Source of the DNA: Xiphydria camelus
Taxonomy: Eukaryota > Arthropoda > Insecta > Hymenoptera > Xiphydriidae
Direction: 5' to 3'
Assembly (NCBI GenBank): GCA_963678675.1
Contig: OY783191.1
Location: 22,505,368-22,569,367 of the forward strand
DNA length: 64,000 bases
A model generated the notes under the pieces. That model ran no database searches. It had not been told where the DNA came from and saw only the letters and a list, made by a program, of their open reading frames with translations. The position numbers were made by a program, and so were the translations under genes. Positions 31,130-44,935 of the stretch are shown here, in pieces (the first letter of the stretch is position 1; every line of letters starts with the position of its first letter).

Positions 31130-33639
31130 GTAGTGTTATATAAAATAACTTAAACTCATATTCGCAAAAATATTAGCTTTTTTCAATGGAACTCGATATT
31201 TTTATTCTCGCAAAAGTTGTAGAGCTCGTCAAAACTAAGAAAAGAAATATATAAGGTAGAGTGACCATCCGTTGAATAGTTTGTGAGATATCTCCGCCCA
31301 AAATATAAGAGTAAGTAAGAGCTAGTAAAAGGGAGTTAAGTTTGGATCGATACTCGCATTTCTCCGTGGAAAAGAATCGAGAGAATGATTCTACGAACCG
31401 ACGCGCGGTCGAGCCCAATATGGTGGGCAAAGCGCTCGAGCTTATTCGAAGTGGAACTGGAAAGCATCGAGAGAGAACTGTATTACTAAAATTATTACCA
31501 TTAGACATGGTAGAGTATCAAGTGGAGGACAACAAATTATATAAAGTTTCAAGATACAATTTTGGAAAGTAGACAATACCTATATGTGAAGGACAAACGC
31601 TAAAACCGATCACGGCCTATTTTTATAAATCGTTCAGAATTTCAATTACAAAGTTCCGTCCTTCATCGTTCTTTGGGCGGCACTCGATATCTTTCATAAT
31701 TATTTTCTCTAAAATTATGATTCTTCTTTGGCATGACAGAATGCGCTTTGACTCTATCTACAAAATAAGTCACAAGACAGCATCGTTATCTTCTTTTCGA
31801 CCGGCAATGTATCTTGTCGTTTTTAGCCGCCGCCCTTCATATTGTCTAAAGCGTAAAATGTAGGTATAAAGTAATTGAGCAATTACAAATTAAAGAACTG
31901 TCCGCAAAGTTTATGTCAAACTTTCACCATACACTGATTTATTTCGTGGGCAATTTCGCTTAGTGACAAAAGGGGTGCGCGAGTTTTAAAGGCCGCACGA
32001 AAACAATCGATAAAGCTTCCTCGCGTCACCCGTCTTGAAGGATTTCAATGACCCACTTTAGATAATTATAAGATTTTTAAAATTGTCGGCCGCCGCGGCG
32101 ACTTAATTAACTTAATCGAACGTCAATTATCTTAAATCGAATTCATTTAAGTCACTTCTAACGACGATATACGACAAAGTCCTGTGACTGAATCCCGCAA
32201 ATGTGTGGTGATCTTCATCGAGAATTTGACGATTTTCCACCCGATCGGCGCGCGTCCGTCGGTAATTTAAACTTTGACGCAGGAATACGCATAGAGCGAT
32301 CCTCGTAAACGACATCCGGCAATGAGCTAGCTATGCACTCGCGTAAATGCGCTATGTGTACCCCGCGGAAAAACGGAAGAAAAGAAAAACGGAAGAGTCG
32401 GAAGAAGAAAACCCTCCTTCCTTCCTTCCTTCCTTCCTTCCTCGCGCGAGACTATAACCTCGGGGTAATAATACGGAAGCGTTTCCTCACAGACGCGTAA
32501 GTACACCCCTCTCTTCTTCGTGACCATGAAACCAACTCGTAAAAACGTCAAAATCCATAATTTAGCGCTCCTTTAACGACATCCCACTCAGGATTATTGC
32601 CGACGACGAGTTGCTGCGCTGCGTCCGCGGGCGCGTCCGAGCGATTTTATTTTACTTCTCCCGGGACAGAAATGAGAGAAGAATGCGAAAGAGGAAGGCG
32701 CACCTGGTATATTCGACTGTGCGGGATGGTCAAATCCGGGGTTACCTATAGCCTGTTTTTTGGAGCACTACGTCCACATTCCACGTTCTTCGTCTTCGAA
32801 AGACTTTGTGATGCTTTTGTACGGAGGAAAAGTATGGAGGAGGAAGTGATAATATGTTGAAGGGGTCAAATCTACCACTTTCTACCCTGATACACTAAGG
32901 GAACGCTTATAGTTAATATATATATGTATACCTACTTGATTACGGCGAAAGAAGTATTTCGTTGGGCCAAATCAAATTAGTTAACTATCACTCTTTTCAT
33001 GTTCGAATGAAATAAGCCTTCTCTCATAATTAACATATATTTGCATGACCCAACGACATATTTCTTTTGTCATGATAAAGTACATATATGTTTATTAACT
33101 TAAAATAAACTATTTTCTCAATGTATCGTTTGCTCAAATATATAGTAATTGAGCAACACATAGTAGGTATAAGCTGTAATGGTCACTCATTTTGCAATGT
33201 ATACAAGCTTCTGTTACTTTCTATAACATTGATTATACAAATTAGTGTATACCGAGGAGTAATATACGATAGTTTAAAAATTACTATACGTCACTCGTTT
33301 ACTATAACTTTTAGTAAACCGTTAGTTACTATATTTCGACCAGACAGTCTTCCTCGTTCGGGTCATTAGTATTATGCACCTATCTGAATAAGAGACCAAA
33401 AAAATGGACTTGATTATTACGTCTTTGTGGAATAATCTAATAGAAAATGCGCGAATTTGAAGAGAGAATTTAAAGGAACGGACAAACTACGTTCGGGCAG
33501 AAGGAAATGAGAAGGTCAAAAATCACTCGGTCATTTTGTACATGTCCAAAAATGAGTAGAGGTAAGCAATCTTGAACAGGAAATACATGCGACGAGTTTT
33601 CAGAAAGAAGTAGTGAAAAGAAACCTATGCTTCGGAACC
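31130..33639. other. gene-free stretch with a CCTT microsatellite
   Basis: (CCTT)n lies at 32412-32443. Open frames here (up to 111 codons) have no recognisable domain. AT-rich sequence dominates after 32870. Confidence 0.4.
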
Positions 33640-34190
33640 CTATCGTTATGGAAATGTTCACGGAGAAAAATGGATTTGAAATGAAGGGCACTGAGTACTT
33701 AGATTGTGGCATTATGTGATAGACTGTGTGGCACTGGAGTGACAACTCGAATCTTTGCAAATATTGCCGCAAAAAATAGCATTTCATTCCCCTCGTTATG
33801 ACAAGAATTGGTACAACGTAGCATATTTTTGAATAATTTGGCATTTTTTGCAATACAGCTAACGTGCATATAGAGAAAAGTAATACCTATACAATTTTTT
33901 CAATTTTTCAATTCCTATTTCTTATTTTTCTCCACATGTCCTTTGGCTGTAATGTAAAAAATATCAAATTATTTTAAAATATGCGATATACCATAGTATC
34001 TACTAATTTTTGCCAGACGAGGGCAATGAAATACTATTTTGTATAGCAATATTTTGCAAAAATTCCAGTTGTCATTCCAGTGCCACACAGTCGATCACAT
34101 AACGCCAGAATCTGGGTACTCAGTGCCAGATTGCGGGCACTCACTGCTCTTCATTCCATATCTATCTTTCTCCGTGTTCTATAGGTACCT
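33640..34190. mobile_element. diverged foldback element
   Basis: Segments 33640-33795 and 34028-34190 are inverted copies, for example CACGGAGAAAAATGGATTTG with its counterpart in ATATCTATCTTTCTCCGTG, and GACTGTGTGGCACTGGA with TCCAGTGCCACACAGTC. Identity is roughly 75-80%. Exact termini and target duplication could not be fixed. Confidence 0.6.
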
Positions 34191-35200
34191 ACTCTTAGGA
34201 GGTATCTGCGAATTTCAAAAACTTGTACACTCTGAAAAACAGTCACGTATAATATTACTTATAAATTCCATGTAGCATAGAGTACATTATTACTATAAAT
34301 TTTGTCTGTAATTTCGACAATAATTTTTGAACTCGACTATGTTTTATGAGACAAATGTTTAATTTCGGACTAAATATGTAGGTAATTCAGATATTATTTC
34401 GATACATGTAGATGTCACAAACTGCATTCAGAATTTTGAAAAAATGTAATTCAGAATATAAATTGTATGCGCAATTGAAAAAATGCGAGGAAAAATATAT
34501 CGGAAAAAAGACCTCAGATGGCTAAAAATAAATGTAAATATCAGTAAAAAGAATTGTTTCGAAAAATACAGAACGAGTGTGACGAGCGTGGAAAAATGAA
34601 AATAGATACCTATATTAAGTATGTGAAACAACAGATATGCACGTGTGAGCGTCCATCCCTGTACGACTCTTTGAAAAGAGTTAATGATAGAGAAATCGAT
34701 ATTCGGCACATCACTAACATACTTACTCTAATCGTCTTACACGAATCGAACGGAAAGTATTCCAAATAACAGAGTAATAGACATCGACGTAACGTTCCAC
34801 CGAGTCGCTAACGACTAAGTACAGGCGTTTACAATTACGTCCGCATCCCGCTCCTATCCGGTCGGGCAGACATCGCATATCCGACGAGAAACGGAGGGGA
34901 GGACTGTAGTCAAACAACCGTTTATACAAGCTTCCAACCGCCCCGTTACTTATCCGATCGATAGGTCGACGGAGGACTTCGCTGCGAAAGCTAAACACGA
35001 GGGTTGTGTTGCTTCGGTATGGATTATTTAGCGTCGGACACGTGCTTCGAAATTCAACGTTCTCGTCGTAAGAGCCGCAGAATCTACCCTCTAGTCCTTC
35101 ACAAAGCGCCCCTCCGTGCTCTTCCCTCGTCCTGTCCCTCGTTCGAAGATCGTTGGTTGGAAATACCTGCAGCGTATTTTCTCGCATAGGCGCATCTCCT
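34191..35200. other. gene-free stretch, nothing recognised
   Basis: A 164-codon minus-strand frame (34723-35217) crosses into the next element's terminal repeat and lacks a recognisable domain. Confidence 0.4.
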
Positions 35201-37510
35201 AATAGGTGCCCATACACACAGAGGTCGAACTGTCGGTTTGGAACGGCGCGGTTCGAACCGGCACTTTTACCTTTCAGTTAGTGGGCGCGCGACGCGCCAG
35301 ATCGAACCGTCAGGCTGACCCGTCAGTCCAGACCGACGGGAAAAACTGCCGCCGTCCACTAACATGCGTTTTAGCACGACAGACGGAACGTCGGTTCGTA
35401 CCGCTTAATATCATCCTAATCTAACCGAAAGCGCTATTTAGGCCCTTCGTTCACCGACAAGATAAACCGACAATTCTGTGTGTATGGGCACCTATTTAAA
35501 AATATCGTCGTAAACGTTTGGATTTTTATGTTAATATTTATTAGAGAAAAATGCTCAAAACCGGCGAACAAGAATTCTGTATGAAGCTTGTTGAAGCGGT
35601 TGAAAAGTATCTGTGTTTATATAATTATAAACTACCTGAATATTCGAGGAAAGATATGTGGGAAAGGTATAGGCGGGATGTGGCTAGCGGCATGAAAGAA
35701 ACTTTCGTTTTAAACGCTTTTTTTTGACATCTTGAAAACAACTGCAGGGAAAAATCACCCTCGATTCACAGGAATTTGCTTTAATTAATGGGATGTAATG
35801 AAACGTATTGGCCGAAAGGTATGTTCCGGACCTTCCCAGGTAGACTGACGAGTCCCGTAATTTGCATTTTTCCATATGTAGCAGCACCGTATTCCTTACT
35901 GGTAAGCAGATGTAGGAAAATTTTAGTTAGTTTTCGTTTTAGTTATGCAGAAAACTTTTGTCAGGTCGAAAATACACAGATGATTACCGTCACAGTTTGG
36001 GATGACGCTGGGTATTTCCCCAGTCCCGCAATACCTATATTTCGGCTCCTTTTATGCCGGCAGTACATAGAGTCAAAGAAAGCGAAAGCGTAAATGGAGT
36101 AATAAATGGGATAAGCGTAAAGAAAGGTAATCCTCGCGTCTCAGGTACTCCTCACCTCGGGATGTCTCGCGCTCGGGTCTCCTCAGCGAGCGTATACTGC
36201 CCATAAGGGGGCACTGCCCTCATAAAGAACCTTTGCAAAAATTGTTCGGAAAATTTGTGTAATAATAAAATAATCGATAATCGATATTGAACATGAAAAT
36301 ATAATTATTATTACAGGGTAGAAGTATGTAATAGTAATTCACCGGTCTCTCTCATGCAAAACGATGATGAAGATTATTAATTTCAGAATATCCTTAGATA
36401 TAATTCATTACTTTTAATAACCTCTTGCAATTTTATAAAGCCTTAATTCTTTAAAAAATAGTAAAATAAATTATTAAATCTTCCAACATTTTTTTTTCCA
36501 TCTGTCACGTTTTGTGTCCAACTTGAACGTAATTTTTCTGTTGATTAGTATTATAACTAAAATTAGTAAAAGTTATAAAAAACCGAGGTTTAATTGCTAT
36601 TTTCAACGATTTCATTCTATACGAGATTGAGATTATCTCTCTGACGCATGAACTCACGTCGCGTTATCCTTGTCGCACCTGCGGGAAACGCTAAACTCGA
36701 GCTTCTCGACTCCGAAACGAAGCAATACTCAATTATTTTGGTAAACTAATAATTTTGAAAATTATGTTTATATCAAGTGAGTATTTAAAAAAGGAGTACA
36801 TTGAATTTTCTACGAAAAAAACCTTTTTCGCTATTAAAACGTGTAAATGCACTTTTGATGCTCTGGCGTAAAACCGAAAAAATTGACAAATTTTTGTTTC
36901 TGATGATTGCAATATTTCATTACTTTTAAAACAAAACAAAAATCATCGAAAAATACCAATTTTTAGTGAAGTTAGAGGCATTCGTTTACAAGAGCGCGCG
37001 GGCGCTACGGCGCGTATTTATATATAAAATTCAATATCTCGAGAACTATTCATCGTAACAAAATGAGATAAAAACCAATCGTTTCGTCTTGAAATTCTCT
37101 AAATTTTTTCCGAAGCATGTCTCGATAACTTGTCAATAGTTTTCGAGATATTTAAAGAAAAAGCCGTACAAAAAATACATTTTTATTAAAAATTAAAAAG
37201 CAAACTTTGGCTTTATGTCACATTTGTTCTATATATTTTTCCGAGTATTTTAAAAAAAGAAGAATTGAAATCGTACACTTATAAAGTACAAGCGCAACAA
37301 AATCGATTTTCTCAGCCCGTCTACTGTCGGTCGACACTACGGGTCGATCTGCAGTTTTGCGGCCGGCCGGCCGGCCGGCCTGTCAGTTTTACCCGCGGGT
37401 TTCTATTCTGCGTTAGTGGACGACGACGGTTAAAACCGACGGATCGACCCGACGGTTCGAACTGCCGTTCCAAACCGACAGTTCGACCTCTGTGTGTATG
37501 GGCACCTATT
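35201..37510. mobile_element. 2.3 kb PIF/Harbinger-type element with a MADF gene fragment
   Basis: Both ends read AATAGGTGCCCATACACACA inward and continue identically through AGAGGTCGAACTGTCGG. An extra, internal copy of the right end occurs at about 35473-35497, so the first 297 bases alone look like a complete short element. GC-rich TTCGAACCG/ACCGACGG motifs crowd both ends, as in the other Harbinger-like elements here, and a (GGCC)n run lies near 37361. The MADF frame inside (35551) is a typical companion gene of PIF/Harbinger transposons. A TWA duplication could not be read. No transposase was seen between 35730 and 37260. Confidence 0.65.
35551..35727 (+). pseudogene. MADF (Myb/SANT-like) domain fragment
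   Basis: 58 codons from ATG to TGA. Residues about 7-48 read EQEFCMKLVEAVEKYLCLYN then YKLPEYSRKDMWERYRRDVA, the first two helices of a MADF domain, with the LV...P/L-LY spacing and a conserved W. MADF/Myb-like proteins are the second protein of PIF/Harbinger elements and help bring the transposase to the ends. The frame stops before the third helix, after which no continuation is seen in the same frame, so it is truncated. A start at 35551 is chosen because it is the nearest ATG to the domain. Confidence 0.65.
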
Positions 37511-40500
37511 GGCGTGAGTCGACGAACCGGCAAAAATTTGGTATCGAGCATCGAACGCGACGATAAATCCTCACCGCGAGATAAGGCTACCGCGCCAGAG
37601 GGGGGCGAGAGAGAGGACGTAGCGACACACGCGCGGGAAGAGGAATCCCGGAGGCTTGGCACGCGAGGAAAGTTCACTCGGGCGTGTCACATGGACTCGG
37701 TCCAAGCGACTGATTTCCGCTCAAATCTCTTGGCTCGAATCCGGGGAATTCCCTGTACTCTTCGCGCGACTGCCAGATAATTCGGTCGACGTACTCCAGG
37801 CGGAAGCATTTGTCGAATCTCTCGTCGTGAAGACACGGGTTTCGACTGCAAAGTCGAGAGAGCGGAAGGGAAAGCAAGAAAGAAAGCTAACAATTCTTTT
37901 TTCTGATTTGCGAAAACCTCTTTGTCGCTAAATAACTGAGGATATATACCTAATAATTGCACCGAGAGTGCGCTAATATCGAGGTGTAGGTACTTATAGT
38001 CTTCTCATTAAAAGCCAGCATGAGTTTCCTCTCTTCATTTTCGTCGTTCATTCTATTTTTACTCCACACGGCCGAACGTACTGCAGGGAGAACGTGGAAT
38101 TTCACAATTCATTAAGCGTTTTGTCGATTGCGCGCGCACGCGCGCGCACGAATATCCGAGAACCGTAGAAAAGCGTTGCACCGCGAAGGGGCAATTTCTT
38201 CATTGAACGCGTTCGTATCGATATAGCCGAGCAGTTCGTATAAAGACTCCTCGGAGACTTCGCGCGATAGGAGCAAAACATTCAAACAGACTGGACTCGA
38301 CAAAGCATGGCCGCGCGCTGTCACGTCCGCGAGATCCCTTTGGGATCCGACTAAGAGTCGCGCGCCGGGATTGAGTTTTTAAGGAAACGAGGCATACTTA
38401 ACTACTTTTCGGGGTGGTTGATTTTTGGTACCTAACACTGAGAGAAATTGTATCGGTTGCATGCCAATACTAATTGTTTACTAATATAAGAATAAGTTCT
38501 AGTTATTTTAGCAATATATATTTCTATATTTTCAACTATACGTATAATTATTTGCTGTTGCTGTATTACCTATACTGTCTAGTTAACCCCATTTAGCCTT
38601 AAAGTACAGCCATCACAGCTATCACTATTGCTGTGCGACCTATACATTTCTCTCAGTGTATGCGTGAAGTGGATGTACCGAAAATCGATGTCCTTTCTCA
38701 ATTGCGACCTTCTTTTACGCGGCCGTGAAGATTTATAAAATTTCGTTCTCCATACGTCTACATTTGTGTAGCGAACTTCATAACCGGTTCATGAAGTTTA
38801 TATCACACATAGGGGAAAGTTTGCTATATTGTTCTACTACCTAAATCGTATCACTATAGGGCTCTCGTATTTCCCATGCACACTATGAAGCATATGAATG
38901 TGTATTGTATGTAGGTATACGAAGAGCAGCGCCGCCAAACTCGATTTCTTGGTGAAACTTGGATGTAAATTCTCTATATGTGCATGTGTAACACAAACAA
39001 AAGCTACGCTTGGGGAAGTACGCTAGAGCCCTATACTGATTTTCTGTGAAATAGAGATACAGTCGGTACGCGATATTTGTTGAGCCAAAGTTTCCAGAAA
39101 GGATAAGGCGGTATTCTCGGAACGCAATGGTCTGACGCTTTGCAAACAGTGGCGTAGTACCTCCAAATTTTAGGGAATTAAATTCAATCCTTTTCTTTTT
39201 CGCCTCCACTGATTTCTTTTAATAAGAAATTAAACTGAAAATTCACAGGACGATGTACACTCACAAAGAAACACGCTACGTATAAATCGACTGCAAAGCA
39301 CGGTATGCAAAAAATGCTAACTGCAATCTGCTACGGTAAACGCTGCGCCGCCAATGTCTCCAACTCGGGTGCCGAATGGGGATAATTCCAAGAAAGTGAT
39401 GCAGCAGTCTTCTAGGTATTCTGGCTCAACCAATATCGTACCGACTGTAGCAGGGCACTCGCGCGACATTGAACTTATTATACTGTGTTGAGCAGCCTGC
39501 AAAAATATTTTGTCCGTACGATTACGTTGTGTGTTTTGCAGAAGGTTTTCTTAATTCAGTGGGTGTTGATGTTAGTTTTCTGACTTCGTTGCTAAGAATA
39601 TATCGTTCGCAAAGGTACATACCTACATTTTACATCTATTCACGTATTAATTATTACAATATGATTAATTTTATGTCTAATTAACAGATAGTTTGTAGCG
39701 CGTAGCATGAGTTTGAGATTATGAATAGGAATATGTTTGAAACACTAAACGGTTGCTAAAATCGTACCACAAGTAAGAAGTGAGATACAATATATAAGTA
39801 ATCTTCCTAAGTACAAAAATAGTTCATCACATAGGTATCCAGTTTGAATTTACTATCAAGTCACTATATAGATTTATCAAAAACTTGGTACTTTTCCAGG
39901 AAAATAGTCAAATATTTCAAATATCTTTCTAGTTACAAATAATTTAGTAACTTATATAGGTAACACAAAAGATACGTCGTATTCTTATAATTTTATAACA
40001 GTCTTGTTTAACAAATTTGTGACAAATTTAGAACAAATTTCTACGATGCAGTGATATTTCGAGTGATACAATTTTGCAAGGAACCTATCTATTTGCACAG
40101 TTCAGTGTACAACATGCACAGACGTGTAAAACATTATTATAGTCGCACCGTTAAAAACGTTTGTAAATTTAAAAATTTACTGTAGGTATATTTGCTATAC
40201 GGAGGTACTGTAAAATTATACATCTGGTATAATAATTTAAATCATTACGAAAAATTTATATTTTTGCCAAAAAATGACTTTAGTCTTTATAAAAAAATGC
40301 GCACGTTTTGGATAATTCAAAATGAAATTTAGTAAATGCAAGTAGGTAGGTACATATATCATATCTCGTCGATTAAAAATACTGGCACGCTCTTTTTCTA
40401 AAACCTACAGCGTCGGGCGAACGTGCAACTATCGCGATTCGAGAATACCCATAGTCGCTGGAATGCCGCTTCTACCTTCCAAGTAAGTGGGCGTATCTCT

Positions 40501-42622
40501 TTATTAAGAAAGTGCAATCGGGGCGAGAAAGCCCAAGCGCGCGGTATAACCGAAGCGTGCCCGTACACGTTGCTTTATTAAATCCCGTTTTAATCCGTTA
40601 AATGAAAACAACCCCTTTCCGCAAACTCCTCTTAATCCGATTCGGGCTTCGCGTTGCAGTTGCAACGCGCGATTGCGGCTCTTGATTTACTCTCGAGCGC
40701 GGTGAGAGTAACTCGCGCGTTGTCGCTCGTTATTTTCTCACTCCCCTTTGTTATGGCACCGAGTAGTGCTACGAGCGTCGCGATAAAATTGTCTCCTCGA
40801 AATATTTTGCCGTCGCGAGGAAATTAACAAAGCGAAAATATCGACGTTCGATTTCTCCTTTTAATTCTATTTCAAGGGCGAAGATAAATAAAGAAGTCTG
40901 GGAAGGGGATGCTCGTTAATTGATGAAAAGAAGTTGAATTTCTATCCCCCGGAAAATAACGATAAATTAAAATTACGTGCATTTGGAATAAGAAAATTTG
41001 CTTGTCTGAAAGCGTCTACTTATATGTAGAAAAGAGATCATTAAACTAAAGAATCGTTCTCCTCATTAGTATCTATAAGAAATAAGTTTTTTGCGGCAAA
41101 GAATATTTATTTGATTCAAAAAGTATACCTAGTATTAAAATAATAAATCGATCGTTCGAGGTACCAAAGTATCACTATCTCTTGGAACGAATAAATTTCC
41201 TTTGTATCAAAGAAATTATTTCTTCGACACACTATGTATATTGAAAAGAACTATTCTTTGGTTCAATGACTTTCCCTTCCTCGTGTAAGCTTATACCATG
41301 TTGGTTTTAAATGCCACTTAGATATTATCATGTACAAGAAAAGCCTGGTAAAGTGATAAGGCGGTCGACTGTAACAAGGAGTAGGGCGTAGACTTACAAT
41401 CAGTAATATAATTCCTCATTTGCGCGCTAACTGGGTCGGAGAACATACCTGAAACAGACGAATTGAAAATGGGTAAATAACGATAAAGAGCTACTGAGTA
41501 GAGTAAATCGAAAGATACGTGAAAGAAGAGAATAAGAAGTATAGTACCTATATTAGATACCTCTGCGATTCGTGAACAAATTTTTGTTTAGCGAAGAGAT
41601 GAGAAAGGAAAGATACGTATAACGCGTGTATAGCCGTGCGTACGCGTCCCCGCATACATTTGTACACTCTCGGGGGACGATCCTGTCGTGTACCCGGCGA
41701 GGGTTGCGCGATATACCTTTAAGGAGATATCGATACGATGCGAATAAACATATATAGGGTAGAAATATGGATGTATACGTATATATATATATATATTTAT
41801 ATACGGTATACGCGATACGTGACCAAACCGAAGTGCTTTGCGAAGCCACAGAACCGAGGGAGGTTTCGTGGCTTATACTTCGTATCATTGCTATGCGGGA
41901 TACGAATAAACTTGCGGAGGTGAATTTATCGATGTCTCGATTTTTTTTTCTTCAAGGAAATCGCTTTCTTGCCCGTATAGTATCTCTTTGCGCACCTAAA
42001 CAGGATAGAAGGATCAACTTTGCATTTCTTGTTCTTTTTTCTCATTTCATCTTTTCTATTATTTCATTGTATTCTTTAGAACTTGATACGTTAAAACCAC
42101 CGACGGAATAATAAGAGATAGCTCATTTTTCAACGCGAGGTGCAAAATCAAGATAACATTTCCGCTCGCGATTTTCATAGCTCGTTTACATATTCATCGC
42201 GTATTACGAAATACGATACGTAGCCTCCGCGTAAAAAGATCTATTTACATACATTGCTAGAAATTTCTTGTGTAAATTCGCTAATGTGATGGAAACTTTT
42301 ATCCAACGCGAGATCGTGAAATTACTGAACGATTCTATTGTGAAAATAAAAATTTAGTAGAAAATATATAGTGCAATCACATAAATAATAGAAGATCGTC
42401 ATACGCGAGAATCGTAAATTCTCTATTTCCTTTTATTTCACAAATCTGCATTTTTGAAGTGTAAATGAATCCATCCGATACCTCGTTTAAGCGGGCTTGG
42501 GAGTCAGCAGGAAATTCTGATTTCTAGCCCTTTGAAACCAGATTTCCTTCAATCGCAAGAGACTCATATAGTTCCACATTTTCTAACCAATATTGTTTAC
42601 AGAAAATTGTCAATAAGTTTGG
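37511..42622. other. 5 kb gene-free stretch containing one CACTG MITE
   Basis: Apart from the element at 38436-38658, I see no gene or paired repeat. Features of note are an alternating GCGC-rich run at about 38127-38148, a possible lone repeat end near 38812, and a TA-rich run at about 41778-41800. Open frames are short or overlap on both strands. Confidence 0.4.
38436..38658. mobile_element. 223-bp MITE with CACTGAGAGAAAT ends
   Basis: CACTGAGAGAAATTGTAT at the left and ATACATTTCTCTCAGTG at the right. Flanks TAA and TAT may be a degenerate three-base duplication. AT-rich interior with no coding sequence. Confidence 0.75.
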
Positions 42623-43291
42623 AAAATTGAATCAGATATTTCAGAAACCCCGTAAGTGACATTTTTAGGAAAATTGAGATTTTAACTGGAACTTCTATTT
42701 GAAATGGTGCTCCATCCATTTTATGCAGAAACCCAGCTATTTCTAGGCATCTTATCGTATTTTTGAGGTATGTTATGATGACGTGTAGTGCAGAAACTCC
42801 GTAAACGTATACCTCTTAATGTTAAAAAAATGAGAGATATTGAGAAGTTAAACCCGTATTTGCCAGACAGCAACCATGTCCAGTGCTTTTACAATAAAAT
42901 CTTTGAATGGCCAGTGGTGAATAAAGATGACCCAGAAGATATCCTTGACTAGTAGTGCATATAACAATTGTTTACATTGTACTTGCATATTACACGAATA
43001 AAAATGTTAAACAGCTGATTTTACTTAATATTTACCAGGAAATTTAATGCAATTTACCATGTAATTCAGAAACTCCGTAATTACAGCATAAATATCTGTT
43101 TATAACATTAGCAATAACTTTTTTTTTCCTAACAATTAATACAAATCGATGAAAGAATATTTTTCCCAAATTAACACATGTTTAGAATTGCAATAAAAAT
43201 AAAAAATTGGCTATTTATTAGTTTTTTGTCTTTCCTGAAAAGTAAGGTTCTGTGTACTTACGGGGTTTCTGAAATATGTGATTCAATTGGT
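42623..43291. mobile_element. 670-bp TIR element with repeated CAGAAACYCCGTAA
   Basis: Inverted ends share AATTGAATCA, then ATATTTCAGAAACCCCGTAA. The motif CAGAAACTCCGTAA recurs inside at 42791 and 43067. It retains a short terminal coding piece (42830-42952). Superfamily unknown; the TA next to the conserved block would fit a Tc1/mariner/pogo element. Confidence 0.7.
42830..42952 (+). pseudogene. C-terminal coding remnant of an unrecognised transposon protein
   Basis: MRDIEKLNPYLPDSNHVQCF then YNKIFEWPVVNKDDPEDILD and TAG, 40 codons. The frame is open for eight further codons upstream. The well-formed aromatic and acidic tail and its place inside a TIR element suggest the last exon of the lost protein. 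I cannot name the family. Confidence 0.35.
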
Positions 43292-44067
43292 TTCACCGGT
43301 TTCACTCCGCAAGTACCTACTCATTTTCGCGAAATGAAATAATTTCTTTTGCAATCTACGTGCCATATTACGTTTCATGAAATAGAATCGGCTTAGGCTA
43401 CGACTCAAATTAATAAAAATATTGTTATTATAACAACATGGCCGCAGTCGTTTATCGGATCATCTGCTAGCAGTAATTTTAGTATTTTAAGATTTCGTTA
43501 CCCTTGCACGGTGGTTATGATTTCAGGAATCAAATTCGATCTATTTGTATACAATATGAAAAGTACCTTACTTTATGATTTTCGTTCAAATTACGGAGGA
43601 AGTAGTGAAACAAATTCTAGTTGCTCTTTTGGGAAAAATTAAGTTCCACATTTGCTCAAAAGGGGATTTGCCCAGTTGTACTCCATAGCGGCCTAGGTCT
43701 ATTTAAGCTCCAGATAAGGTATTCGTACATCTATACCCTTGCAATAATTAATATCAACGTTTCTACCTCTTCATCTATCGATATATTAAAAACCATCTAG
43801 ATTAGCCTGTCCTACGACAAGACCGTCCTCCCCTCGCACAGTTTTTTCTACCCTTTCTTCGGCCAAGCGGATCTAACCGCGAAAAGTTCGAACGTTTGTG
43901 CGACGTCCGGAATTCTACTCTCGTAGGCAATATAAGGCAAAGGCGCCCGGTCAGCCGCGGCGGCGGCGGCCTTCCCAAGAAACAGTTTCATTACTCTCGA
44001 TCCCTCGCGAACACGCGGCGGGCGGGTGGAGAGCCGCCGAATTCCTGCAAACCGGGGAAAACCTAAA
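43292..44067. other. gene-free stretch, nothing recognised
   Basis: AT-rich, turning CpG-rich after 43850, where overlapping frames on both strands lack domains. Confidence 0.4.
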
Positions 44068-44935
44068 GGTGCCGGTAAACACGCGGGGTTCGGCGAGTCC
44101 CGAGCAATGCTCGCCGATGTCAACGAGGCTTTAAGCGAAAGCTCGGCGAATGCCGCGTGTGTACACGGGTTGCTCGCTGTTTGCCGATGGCCAAATGTAT
44201 TGTTCGCTTGGTTCCCGTTATGAAACAGGGTGGGTAGACACTCGGTACTCGGCGAACACCGAGCGACTGCTCGGCGAATCCCGAGTGTGTACACGGGTTG
44301 CTCGCTACTCGCCGATGGCCGAATGTCGTGCTCGTCCAAGTATTCGCCGTTCCCGTAGTTTGTCGGTCTTTCGTGGCACATCAAAGGAGACGAGCAGTCG
44401 TAAACACACCCCACTTCATTATAATCGCCAATCTAGAGTTAATCCCACCGTCGGTCACAATATCAAGGCAGGCGGTCTGTATCCGCGAATCTAGACTACT
44501 AATGAGTTCGCAGTCCCCCACCTATCCCGAGTCGGACGAATGGTAATGAACCGTTTCTCGCAATGCCCATTCAAATAGATACTGCTATTGATGATACAGC
44601 ATTGATTTTTTAAAAAGTTGGAGCATACGTGCAGAGAAATTGAACAGGTTGCAGTTTGTTTTGAGAAGAAAAAAAATCTTTGCAGTCGGCCGGGATTTTG
44701 GTTGAAGGACTTGATATAACAATTTTCTTCAGTTTCGTTCCTTTCGATCATATGCAGTGCGGGTCATTCCATACCAAATCGGACACTTTTTGGAGTAACA
44801 TTTCGGATTTTGCTCAAATTTGGATATATTGTAGTCTTTGTCGATGTTTAACCGTATCTCGAAGAATTTTTCAAAATTTTGAAAATTGTTGGTTTTACAG
44901 CCACTTGAAAAATAACGCTGCTTTTTTTTCATTAA

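Noticed and set aside
43848..44414. 188-codon minus-strand frame
   Set aside because: Overlaps the terminal inverted repeat and CTCGGCGA clusters of the 44068-46167 element; no domain.
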